A stretch of 10,962 bases of DNA from Euperipatoides rowelli (Eukaryota; Onychophora; Udeonychophora; Euonychophora; Peripatopsidae), in NCBI GenBank assembly GCA_003024985.2, contig PXIH01S0014505.1; one strand, given 5' to 3'. The notes under the pieces were generated by a model that was not told the DNA's origin, did not search any database, and saw only the letters and a program-made list of their open reading frames with translations. Below are positions 1 to 8,959 of the stretch, piece by piece; position 1 is the stretch's first letter, and each line of letters starts with the position of its first letter. The translations under genes and the position numbers were made by a program.

Positions 1-550
1 TAATGAAAAATGATTAATTTATTGAGGGGTCAGGAACGCTTAAAAATTTTCCCCATTTAAATTAATGGTAAAAGGTTGTTCGATTTACAAATTTTTGCCT
101 TACGAACAGTTATCTAGGTCCCATTAAGCTTCGTGAAACAAGGGATACCTGTAGTTTTTTTTTTTTTAATTAAATCTTTCCCAACATTAGCCACTTTTTA
201 GAAGTGAGTAACTTGGAAACATTGTGTCATGTTATTGATTTTTCACACGGGACCAGGAAAATGCCCTGGAAATTCTGTTACATATTCTGTGAAATTAAAG
301 AGCTTTGATGTTTCTGCATGGGCATCTTTTCTTGACAAACTTATTTTTTAAAAATAAATTACCAAGATTTCAGTTTCTAATTAAGAAAAAAAGATTTAAA
401 GATAGTAAGTATTGTATATAGTTTTTATGTGAATACTAAGTCCAGTATTCAAGTATTTACTGTAATATTATAGCTTCAAACATGAAGTTTCCAGAAAAGC
501 TTTTAACACTTGAATGCCGACACTAACAACACCCCTTTAGATGCCCAAAT

Positions 551-1094
551 GGAGTCAAATTGACTTCCATATTAATTACTCAAAAATAATTATATTTTGC
601 ATTGATTTATATGAAATGATGACTCAAAGTGTAATTATTATTACGGTAATCATATTCACTAAAAAAGACTTTAATTTGCTCTGGCAATAAATAACTCTTG
701 TTATTTATTACATCTACGACAAGCAAAACAATGTACCTCAACTAGCGTATATGCCACAGTCCTGAAATTGAAACATTTATATATTAACAATCAATTTTAT
801 GTTGGTTTATATACTGTATATGTTTGACAATGTACACTGATAAATTCAGCACAATTATAAAGATATACGGTATATGATGATATAACAAGGAGTCAAAATG
901 ACTTCTGCTGATATTGAAGATCATTAATTTATTAAAAAAATAAAGATTAAAATTTGATGAACACTAATTTAAGTGATTTTGTTCAGTTAAGTAATAAAAA
1001 TAAATAAAAGTCACAATTGATTTATCCGCCAAATGAAATAGAAATGAAATTAGATGGGAAAAAAAAAAAAGGATCGCTCGGAGTCAAAATGACT
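551..1094. repeat. Dispersed GGAGTCAAAATGACT motif, three copies
   Basis: The near-palindromic 15-mer appears at 551-565 (one base different), 889-903 and 1080-1094. A GTCA-AATGAC core flanked by G and C residues resembles the short terminal repeats of some piggyBac-like elements, but no element boundaries could be drawn. The 69-codon open frame beginning at 1017 overlaps the third copy, and its product is low-complexity and unrecognised. Confidence 0.5.
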
Positions 1095-1240
1095 ATCGGG
1101 AAATCTAGTGTTAAGACTAATTTATTCCAATGTTATTTAAAGGGTGCAGAATATCTTAATTATAAAAACAAACTCAACATTCAAATTATTATTATTTACA
1201 GGGCTAAGGTAGGAAATTGGTATTAATTTTTAAAAAATCA

Positions 1241-1340
1241 TTGAAATATGGAAAAACATGTATTTATTCTTAAAATACAGTATGTAGCCTACATATTTCG
1301 GGTGAAAAAACTTGAAATATGTGAAAAATATGTACGTATT
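1241..1340. repeat. Short direct repeat around a TATGTAGCCTACATA palindrome
   Basis: TTGAAATATGGAAAAACATG (from 1241) recurs as TTGAAATATGTGAAAAATAT (from 1312), about 71 bp away. Between them lies the perfect palindrome TATGTAGCCTACATA apart from its centre (1281-1295). The word TGTAGCCTAC recurs near 2131. It is small and without evident function. Confidence 0.5.
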
Positions 1341-1818
1341 GCAATAATATGTAAGTTAACCTAAAATATGTAATTATATCTAATATAAAACTTATATCAT
1401 TTGACTCAATTTTTCAAGATTGATAAAGATTCCTTAATTATCATTCAATTAAAAAATATTTATTTACATACTGTAAGTATCCAGGCCATAATGACATTTA
1501 AATTATTGAAATTAATAGTCCTTTATGTATTATGTAATTAAATATGGACTCTAGCAATTGAGAAGTTAACCAATTTCAACTTAGTAATGAAATTATATTT
1601 AGTGATACTTTTATTTTCTAGAAAGTTAACCTTAATTATGGGTTCATTCATTCAGATATGGTTTTCTATTATTATTATTGTTTATTTTAAATAAATAAGT
1701 ATAATACAAGAAAAAAATTGCATTATGCCAAATTCTGTAACCCATAACAGCGATCTATTTCCAAAATAAAAAATTAAATTATTTACAAATAATCAAATAT
1801 AATTTTTCCTTTTTAAAT

Positions 1819-1854
1819 ATAAGACCCTAGCCCAAGAGAGGATGTGGGTCTTAT
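1819..1854. repeat. Small inverted repeat (9-bp arms)
   Basis: ATAAGACCC (1819-1827) pairs with GGGTCTTAT (1846-1854) around an 18-nt loop containing CCTAGCCCA. The arms are more GC-rich than their surroundings. It could form a weak hairpin or be a relic of an element that also left CCCTAGCCCA near 5358. Confidence 0.45.
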
Positions 1855-3282
1855 TTACAATAATTCCAAATAAAGATTTGATTAGAAACTAAATTTGAGA
1901 ATTACCAATGATTATGATTATAATAAACATGGCAAAACACACAACGTCTCTTTGATAGGCATGATAATAATCAAATCCAGATGGAATCTATTATCAAAAC
2001 GTCATTATAAATAATTGTGAGGAAAACAATTAATTATCTGGTCTAAACAATCCATACAATCAGAATGGTATCCATTAAATAGTTTTAGTAAGGCTAAAAT
2101 CTTAAATGACCATTTCAAATAAACATTATGTGTAGCCTACTCCGGGATCAAAAGGTCATTGTAGATACGGCGGCGCATCATTTATATCAAACAAATCTCA
2201 ATGAAATAATAATAATAAACATAAAGGAAAATTAAATTCATGAAAATCCAGGATTATGGATCATCAATTAATTAAAAAAAAAAATCTGAAGTACAGGAAA
2301 AGGACATCGGCAATCCACAGGCCATGAGAAATGTCTAGAGATATCCAATCAGGAACAGAAATAAACTGTCTGAAGAGTTATAAATCCACTACAAGTTCAT
2401 AATCCAATAGAGTGACANTAGNNGCAAAAACTGTAATTGAAATAATAAACTTAAAAACCATAATTTAAACTTAAAAAATAAAATATTTACAAAACAATAA
2501 AAGTGACACAGCCATTGAGGTATAGCTTCCTATACTGTAGATTGAAACACAATATACATCTGGATATATGGATTTAAAATAAATACTACAGAAATATGGT
2601 TAATACTTCATAAATATTGTAAATAATTTTATCTACTTTACATTTAACTATTTATAAATATTTGTTTATTTATATAAAATAACGATAATTATCTGTTAAC
2701 TCTTGACAACTACTGTATATACTGTATATATTGTGTATATTATTTTTAATTATATAATGAGAGACTGAGGCAAAGAGAGCAACTGATTAGGTCGGACAGT
2801 TAATTGATATTCTTTATTATCTGTTGAAAAAAGATTGTTTCCAATTCTCTTATGTAATTCCAATATACAGAAATTTACAATCAAGGGACTGTTATCAGAC
2901 CATTATGAAGGTCCTACAGTAGTAAGATTATAAGACTCGATAACTCTGGCTTACGAATTCTGAATTGGGTGATAGATTACTACTTCAGATGGGTATAATA
3001 GTTGTGAATAATGTACGCAGATGAATGCAGAGTGAGCTAAGTGGACAGCTTGAGCTACAGTATATTCTTTTTTTGATGATATAGAAAGAAAAAATATTTT
3101 GATTGGATTCACAATGTAAAACCAAAAATATATGTAGCCACTATAAAATTCTAAGTACTGTAATATCTTAAATGCTGGAAATCACATAAAACGTGTAATT
3201 GGAAATGCTACAATTTGCAGGACTAACAGGTAACCTTTTCTTATAGATTCCATCTGAATTCCAGTTTTATTTTATTTCTTTC

Positions 3283-3440
3283 AACCCAATGATGCAATCA
3301 CTTTAAATCATTGGGTTAAACACTTTACAACAACAATAGCACAGATCATTATAAAGTTAACAAGAAGAAATTTGATTGTCAGCAACAGTGTTTGCCTTTG
3401 GATCCAGAAATGAAAAACCTTTTCCTCTCATATTGAGAGG
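3283..3440. repeat. Two nearby short hairpins
   Basis: AACCCAATGAT (3283-3293) pairs perfectly with ATCATTGGGTT (3307-3317) across 13 nt. About 107 bp later CCTCTCA (3424-3430) pairs with TGAGAGG (3434-3440) across 3 nt. Both are perfect but short, and in DNA this AT-rich they may be incidental. Confidence 0.45.
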
Positions 3441-3649
3441 CTTTTGTTTGGAGCTACTTCAAGACTGCTATTCAATTTTTGTATAAGCTTTCTTCATCCA
3501 GATATTTATTTTTAAACTTTAGATTGTACTGCCAGAAGAATATTGTAGTTTTCCTCATTTAAAAAGCATCTGTTTTCTTTCAGTGGGAGCTATGATCTAT
3601 TCATGTTGAATATTTCTTTTCACTTACTCCTTTTGAAATTTTATTTACT

Positions 3650-3800
3650 GCTCCTTTAAAGTATTGTAAACAAAAACACATACTGTATATCTTAATTTAT
3701 TCATGCTCCTATAAAGTACTGTCAATAAGAGACATATAAATCTTTAAAAATGTATTCCCCATTTCTCTAAAGTATAGTTAGTAAAAAACATATAATTATT
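3650..3800. repeat. Degenerate tandem repeat, period 55-56 bp, three copies
   Basis: Three consecutive segments share the order GCTCCT-TAAAGTA, then a GT-AAT/AAA stretch, then ACATA. The AAAGTA anchor falls at 3658, 3713 and 3769. The copies are clearly diverged, especially the third (TTTCTCTAAAGTATAG). It may be an old minisatellite, and it has no coding potential. Confidence 0.65.
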
Positions 3801-4900
3801 TAGATAGATTTGTCAGCAGTCTTTTTGTCAATTAGGGGAAAGGGAATGACTGGACTTGAAGTTTTCTATGTCAGTTAATTTTTAGTTTTTCCCATTATTA
3901 AACTTGGGGACCAAATTTTTTTGTGGTAGGGGTTTGAGCAGATATAACAAATCCATTCTTATTTATTTTTATTTTAGCGTATTGATTTGCCGTGGAAAAG
4001 AAAAGCTGATTTAAGTTTAAACATTGTTTACTTCCTTAATGTGACATTTCAATTCTTATAGTAAATGTTGTATTCACAGTCGGATCAACTAATGTTGTAA
4101 ACAATGTAGCAAACATTCAATTTTCTTTACATTTGTAAATCAATGCTAATTTATTGAAGTTGTCTTTTTTGCTTGTAGGCACATTCCTGGCTATAAAATA
4201 AAATTGCACACATGCCTTGTCTTGCTACTTGGGATGGCTCTCGCCATATCAAACAAGCTTATTATTTATTTAGCTTTTATGTAATTTGACTGGTGAGTGA
4301 CAGTCCAAAAAGATTAGTAGTCCCTTATTATTTTTATTGTAGTCTAGTTATTGTCAGGTTTATTAATTCATTTGTGTTGATTATCAGAAAGCTGCCGAGA
4401 TTTTAATATGTTTCTGTTTGTTTGGAATAAACTATTTATTACAGAATTGCAAAAAGAATGAATAAAACCAAGATACTAAAGGTTGTCATGAAATCAGTAT
4501 CTTCTGCCAAAGTTTTGGCATTTAATACTCAATATCTTTAATTAAATTCAAATATACTGAATTTGAGTTGCTGGTGTATTCTAATGGCCTCTGATGAAAT
4601 TTTTTTTATTTATTATCACGAATCATAGTTTTTCAATTATTAGTTGTTATATTAACTCTTACATTCACAAAATAGCTGTTTTAGTTTACGCATTGTTTAC
4701 GAGGAGCAGGGCTATTCTATTGTAAATGCCACACTCGAATAATTTGATCAATTATAAAGATCGTAAACATTGCATAAAACAACTTTCGTGCATGGTGATT
4801 TGATGTTAATTTTATTCATGTACAGTATGTTACATTCTATTAATTTACATACTCATATTATTGAAATAAAAATAATGTTGAGCGAATGCTGCTTGTCTTG

Positions 4901-5002
4901 CTTTGTTGGTATAGGCATATGCCTTTCCAGCAAGCAATATGTAAGGCATTTATGTTCTATTACTCTGTAGCTGGACAGGCATGTGCCTATCCAACAACAA
5001 AG
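4901..5002. repeat. Foldback inverted repeat with 31-33-bp arms
   Basis: The left arm (4901-4931) and right arm (4970-5002) are reverse complements apart from two substitutions and small indels. Shared blocks are GCTGGA, AGGCAT-TGCC, TAT and CCAACA-AAG. The loop is 38 bp. Each arm also carries the internal near-palindrome GGCATATGCC or GGCATGTGCC. It could be a miniature foldback transposon or a structured intronic RNA. The overlapping short open frames (66 and 67 codons) look like chance. Confidence 0.8.
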
Positions 5003-5255
5003 TTCCGCCCCTGTACTGTGTCCTACAGTCATTTGTTAGTCGGGACTTTTATGTTGCTGTTTTTATTTTCGTTGGCTAATAAAAGTTAAATTAAACTTCA
5101 ACTTTGAGTTACCTGTTGTTTATTTTATGATTTCCATTTTTCCTTCTCGAGCTGAGCAGAGTAGTTGTCAAGAACATCAGAGTTTACCAGATTTTACGTT
5201 TCTGAGCCAAGCAGAATTTACCAATACCATTATTTATTTAAGTTCCAGATTTTTA

Positions 5256-5406
5256 ATATAGTACGGTCTTCCCCTGATCTTCAGCACAGGTTTTTTTCAA
5301 GTATTTTACACATTTCTTTATTATTTTTGAAATAATAATAATATTAATGGTGAAAAGCCCTAGCCCATGCGTCACAGTTTTTGAGGGCAGGAAGACCGAA
5401 ATATAT
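5256..5406. mobile_element. Possible miniature inverted-repeat element (151 bp)
   Basis: ATATAGTACGGTCTTCC (5256-5272) and the reverse complement of 5390-5406 (ATATATTTCGGTCTTCC) agree at 15 of 17 positions, facing each other across 117 bp. I see no clear target duplication: the flanks are T-rich on both sides. The interior includes an AATAATAATAAT run and the word CCCTAGCCCA, which also occurs at 1825-1834. A MITE remnant is plausible but unproven. Confidence 0.45.
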
Positions 5407-6005
5407 TTTTTGACGGGAAAAATAGCAAGCGAGAAGAATAAGCTTAGCGATGGTAGATTCGTTTGGCTATCTCTTCGGGTAAGACTGTCCTAATGGATTG
5501 CTGCATGATTCTATATATGGACATTTGATTGAAATTTTTCGTCCCTTCTTTCTCTTCTGGTGTCTATCTCTTCTATTTCCTTGATTCCCCATTTTTTCCT
5601 TATTCTTTCTGTATAGGTTTGATTAATTAAATTGTTCTTCCTGGTATTTTCCTTTGTTCTTCCTGTGATTTATATACTGTATTTCTTCTTATAATTTCTT
5701 CCTTTCCCAAATAATTTTTGATTTCTTCTGTGTTGCTTCATCCTTTCTGCATTTTGATCATTTTTGTCTATTCAGAATCAGAGCTGGCATTTATAATTTA
5801 AAAGTTAAACTTCAATCAATGATAAATTATTTTAATATTTGATAAAATGTTATTTTATTAATGTATCAATTCAAACTAATATAAATTAGATTTGGAATGA
5901 ATGAAGAGAGTTAATGTGTGCAATCCATTATATCACATGAGAGTGGTGCAGAAATTTTAACTGAGTGCAAATATTTCCCTGGTAAATTTAAATTAAATTA
6001 TTTAC

Positions 6006-6135
6006 CCAAGAACAGGATGTACAGCTAATGCTGTGGGTTTATCTAAATCCTTTGAAAGTATTACATATCGGCTGGTACCATTAAGGCGTGAAACTTCTAT
6101 GACATTCGAATTGGAATTGGACCAGTACAGATTAC
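6006..6135 (-). CDS. LRP1: LRP1-like receptor, next internal exon (YWTD propeller blade)
   Basis: This 130-nt internal exon directly follows the previous one in the transcript. Its acceptor is CTGTTTTTGTTTCAG and its donor is GG|GTAAAT. It completes the split glycine codon and reads without a stop through NLYWSNSNSNVIEVSRLNG, then LDKPTALAVHP, ending in phase 2 within a probable glycine codon. The order YW, VIEV-RLNG, RYV, LDKP-A, HP--G is the typical blade pattern of LDL-receptor class B repeats. It resembles the LRP1 blade with VIEVARLNG and LDKPRAITVHP (recalled, not searched). The NGT tripeptide is a possible N-glycosylation site, and LRP1 as I recall it has NGS at the same place. The usual YWTD tetrapeptide is YWSN here, so both the threonine and the structurally conserved aspartate are replaced. 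The next exon should open with a blade like YLFWTEW, which I did not find downstream, so the following intron runs out of the window. Confidence 0.9.
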
Positions 6136-6217
6136 CTGAAACAAAAACAGATTTTAAACGAATTATTGATACTGAAAATTTAGTTGGCTATATAGTCTAA
6201 ACAACAAAGTAACATAC
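6136..6217 (-). other. 82-bp GT-AG intron between the two receptor exons
   Basis: On the minus strand this short intron starts GTATGTTACT and ends with the pyrimidine tract CTGTTTTTGTTTCAG. It splits the glycine codon of the WIAG|N segment after its first base (phase 1). Removing it joins two reading frames that match adjacent parts of one propeller, which is strong internal evidence that both boundaries are right. Its 82 bp contrast sharply with the multi-kilobase introns on either side. Confidence 0.9.
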
Positions 6218-6352
6218 CTGCAATCCAGTCCACAGCTAAGCCTTCTACTCCAGACAAATCATCTTTAATAACGGTTTCTCTCCTAGTCAAATCTCTACCA
6301 ATACGTGATATAGTTCCCAATTTTGTGTCAGCCCAATATATAAATTCATCTC
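6218..6352 (-). CDS. LRP1: LRP1-like low-density lipoprotein receptor-related protein, internal exon (YWTD propeller)
   Basis: This internal exon of 135 nt on the minus strand encodes 44 complete codons plus one split codon at each end. It follows a pyrimidine-rich acceptor (a T-run, then CTTATTAAG) and ends at a strong donor, CAG|GTATGT. It enters and leaves in phase 1. The translation starts [20 protein letters not shown] and ends [11 protein letters not shown]. The YWAD tetrapeptide is a YWTD-class repeat, and the VEG-AVDWIAG block is the hallmark linking successive blades of the six-bladed beta-propellers in LDL-receptor family proteins. In this family the propeller lies in the extracellular part of a large endocytic receptor and helps ligand release and receptor recycling. 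From memory, the closest match is the LRP1 propeller containing an ISRAKRD segment and VEGIAVDWIAG. No database search was run, so LRP1B, LRP2 (megalin) or another giant LRP remains possible. The family call is very secure and the LRP1 assignment is likely. Confidence 0.9.
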
Positions 6353-6689
6353 CTTAATAAGAAAAAAATATATATATTATTAACAGTGTAGGCTATAGTG
6401 GATATTGTATTTAGTAAGGATAGTGCAATCCATTTTACCAATGGACTGAGATAAATATTTTAAATTTTGCAATTAATCATTATTTTATTTTAGCTTTCAA
6501 TTTTAATATTTTAACATTTTTTTTTGTTTATACTTCAATCAACCTTATTTCTCTTAGGACCTAGTAGCCATTCCACTTGTCTGGTAATCGAGGCAGTTTT
6601 TACTCTAGTAAAAATGTAACAAGGTCTGTAATTGTTGGTTATGGTTTAAAACATGGGCTACGGTCGAAAAGTGCTCAAAACACACCTGA

Positions 6690-6745
6690 CTTACACTTTT
6701 GCGGTTTAAAAGAGTCAAAGTTTTTTGACTCGCGGTTTTAAAGAG
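6690..6745. repeat. 31-bp direct repeat with a GAGTCAAA/TTTGACTC hairpin
   Basis: GCGGTTTAAAAGAG (from 6701) recurs as GCGGTTTTAAAGAG (from 6732). Between the copies GAGTCAAA and TTTGACTC form an 8-bp stem with a 4-nt loop. The surrounding 6640-6830 is somewhat less AT-rich than the intron average and includes an N at 6762. It may be a transposon fragment, but no ends could be defined. Confidence 0.45.
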
Positions 6746-7060
6746 CTCCATATTTACACCTNGTGCACAAAACCTGGAGTACACTAATGCCCCTACACCA
6801 AAGGAGGAGTACGGTGCATTGTTTACATCTTAGCCACTGCTTTTACAACAAAAACTAACTAGTTATATGACTGCTGTTAAGATATTAATTTTTAATTTAT
6901 TTTGCCAGTACATAAAGCAAATAAATTGTTTCTTTAAAATATACTTTAAAAAAAAAAGGCAACTTGATATTTGTATGTTAAAATTAATAAATACACTGCG
7001 AAAGAAATTGATGGCATTCTAATTCGATGAGATGTTGTGTGTGTAATGGGACGATCAGTT

Positions 7061-7105
7061 AACTCCAGGTAATTAAATAAAGTCTTTCTTTAATGACCTG
7101 GAGTT
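7061..7105. repeat. 17-bp inverted repeat, first of two adjacent hairpins
   Basis: AACTCCAGGTAATTAAA (7061-7077) pairs with TTTAATGACCTGGAGTT (7089-7105) at 16 of 17 positions, with an 11-nt loop. It lies 46 bp from the perfect hairpin at 7152, so two strong stem-loops sit side by side in the upstream intron. Confidence 0.9.
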
Positions 7106-7151
7106 TGGAAGCCTTATTTTTATTTTATTTTTTCAAAAAAAAGCCTCTCCC

Positions 7152-7202
7152 ATTGTAAATGTATCATTAAAAATGTATAATTTTTAATGATACATTTACA
7201 AT
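7152..7202. repeat. Perfect 22-bp palindromic hairpin with 7-nt loop
   Basis: The arm at 7152-7173 (ATTGTAAATGTATCATTAAA and two further A) is exactly complementary to 7181-7202, with TGTATAA as loop. The stem stops abruptly because neither flanking base pair extends it. The absence of mismatches suggests a recent origin, or maintenance, compared with the degenerate repeats around it. It is too short for a usual animal microRNA precursor. Confidence 0.95.
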
Positions 7203-7635
7203 CTTCTTCATAACGAATGTCTTCATCTGTATATATTCCAAGATTTTTTTTTTTTTTTAAAAAAAATAGTCAGTTATTAATTAAAATGCTATCACTTTCA
7301 TGCTAGTCTTTGAGATGAGAAGTCACACGTTTGACGGCTCAGAGAAGAGGGGGGAAAAAATAGTTTTTCATACTAGAAAAGCACACCACTAAACAATAAA
7401 ACAGGAATGAGATAATTATTTATAAAAACTTTTTCACCAATTAAAAAAAAATGCATATTTTTTTAAAAAAGTAAAAATGAAAATAGAAATGTTACAATTA
7501 AAATGGACAAAGTCAGTAATTTATTTTGAGATCCAAAACAACTGATTATATTTCTTTTAAGGTGTCGTGTTTTCATTCTAGTCTTAAAACAGTTTTGAAT
7601 TTGATAATTGAAGGTATGCTTTTGTTGTAGCTTTA

Positions 7636-7978
7636 TACAGTATGTTAATTTTTCATGATGTATGCAATCATTTCAGGATATTATGTGTACTAAAAAGAAA
7701 TTAATTAGCCATCTGTATTTGGAATTATACTGAAAAATATAGCATTTCATAGAGTGTTCGTCAGACGGTGAGAGACACAAATGTTGAAAATACGTGAAAT
7801 CTCAGTTAATACATACAGTATGTTAATTTTTCAAGATGCATGTTATCATTTCAGGATATTATGTATACTAAAGAGAAATTAATTAGCCATCTGTATTTGG
7901 AATTATATAGCGTCCCATATAGAGTTCAGACGGTGTGAGAAACAAATGTTGAAAATACATGAAATCTCATCTAATACC
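7636..7978. repeat. Tandem duplication of a ~178-bp unit (two copies plus a fragment)
   Basis: Copy 1 (7636-7813) and copy 2 (7814-7978) both open with TACAGTATGTTAATTTTTCA. They share long blocks including TCATTTCAGGATATTATGT, GAAATTAATTAGCCATCTG, TATTTGGAATTATA, CAGACGGTG and CAAATGTTGAAAATAC. Copy 2 is 13 bp shorter, with the difference concentrated after GGAATTATA. A third start, TACAGTATTTTAATT, appears at 7979 and then diverges. There is no coding potential. This is a local duplication rather than a recognised element. Confidence 0.93.
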
Positions 7979-8432
7979 TACAGTATTTTAATTCAGAGCT
8001 TGTCGATTACATGCGACCAAAGACTTATTATAAATATGGTTTTACACATTTCTCATCATCAGGATGTGACATTTTAAGTATTATAATAAATTAGTAAGAT
8101 ATGTGATTGACAAAAAAATGTAAAAAGTAGACTTTTTAAAAAAAAGTTAAATTTATAAAACTTTGCAGCTATATTATTTTAAACTTAGTATTGCTGCAAG
8201 TTAAAGAGGTCGTAACGTGACATCACACCCGTGTCATCACTTTTTTTGTTTTTTATATTAGGGGATGTGTACAAGTCAACGAATTTATAAATATTAATAT
8301 AAAATTAATGGAACAGTAAATTAAAAAAAAAAATTAGAAATTCATGAATTCTATGGATATACTCTTTCTATATGCATTAAAAAAAATTGGTGATAGTATA
8401 CCTTTAACCATAGATCTAAATACCCACACAGT

Positions 8433-8709
8433 CAGGACCGGATTTAAACTTGGTGAGGCCCTGGGCTATATAAAGTTTGGAGGCCCTTGTATTATTAGAA
8501 TTAAATTTTGATAAGCTTTTAGTAGAACCTAACTGGAAATTTTTTTTAAGATTGGAATATTCAGAACATTCATAGATGAATTATATTTTGAAATATGTAT
8601 GCCAATTAATGGTTTGATTTTAAATATTTTTTTTTACAAGAGGCCGAGGCCCCCCTGCATTGAGGCCCTGGGATGCAGCCCACTAAGCCCATATATAAAT
8701 ACGGCCTTG
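8433..8709. mobile_element. Non-autonomous hAT-type DNA transposon (277 bp)
   Basis: The left end CAGGACCGGATTTA and the reverse complement of the right end, CAAGGCCGTATTTA, agree at 11 of 14 positions. The flanking octamers are CACACAGT (8425-8432) and CACACAGC (8710-8717), a 7-of-8 match and the expected 8-bp target duplication of hAT elements. The ends are GC-rich against the AT-rich intron, with repeated GAGGCCCTGGG words near both ends (about 8455-8464 and 8662-8672). The core is A/T-rich and has no transposase, so the copy would depend on an autonomous relative. An 80-codon open frame starting at 8599 crosses the right end and is a chance frame. Family assignment rests on the ends only. 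Confidence 0.75.
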
Positions 8710-8959
8710 CACACAGCAAATAGTTTTTTAGTCCTCCAACAGCAGTATATGCATAATATTTCCCTCTCTTTTTTCTTTTTTCACGTAAAGCTAAAGCTTT
8801 ATATAAACAAATATTGTTTTAATGAATTATTTTACGAATGAACGATTCAAGACTTTATTTTTAAACAAGACATTTATACCAAGTAGAAAATACAAATTTG
8901 ACAATATGCGAAATTGCACTCATTCTTGGTTTTTTTCTTGTTTGAGATGTGCATAAACA

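Larger units (their letters stand above)
1..6005 (-). other. Downstream intron of the receptor gene (3' side), truncated by the window edge
   Basis: This stretch follows the GG|GTAAAT donor at 6006/6005 in transcript direction and contains no further recognisable exon. It is very AT-rich and full of stop codons in all frames. I looked for minus-strand codons of the next blade (YW-TEW, complement of CCA-YTC-NGT-CCA) and found none, so I infer at least 6.0 kb of intron. The bulk of 1-540, 1350-1800, 1860-3280, 3440-3640, 3800-4500, 4530-4900, 5010-5250 and 5500-6000 shows nothing beyond A/T-rich low complexity and scattered short words. The repeats inside it are listed separately. A second gene nested here cannot be excluded, but none is visible. 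Confidence 0.75.

Noticed and set aside
1017-1226. 69-codon plus-strand open frame
   Set aside because: The product is low-complexity (lysine and isoleucine runs), has no recognised domain, overlaps a repeat motif and has no convincing splice or start context.
2701-2760. TATA-rich stretch resembling a promoter or replication origin
   Set aside because: It is a simple A/T microsatellite with TACTGTATA units. Such words are everywhere in this window.
1979-3258. Inverted 14-mer ATAGATTCCATCTG at about 1980 and 3244
   Set aside because: A single 14-base match between two sites in 11 kb of AT-rich DNA can arise by chance, and the match does not extend.
4770-5089. Two overlapping plus-strand open frames of 66 and 67 codons, with hydrophobic and cysteine-rich stretches
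   Set aside because: They overlap each other in different frames and run across the foldback repeat. The hydrophobicity follows from T-rich DNA.
8215-8245. Repeated TGACATCAC/TGTCATCAC words, CRE-like
   Set aside because: There are only two short words and no supporting promoter or conserved context.
8599-8841. 80-codon plus-strand open frame
   Set aside because: It starts inside one hAT-type element and runs out through its right end into flanking DNA. No domain is recognised.
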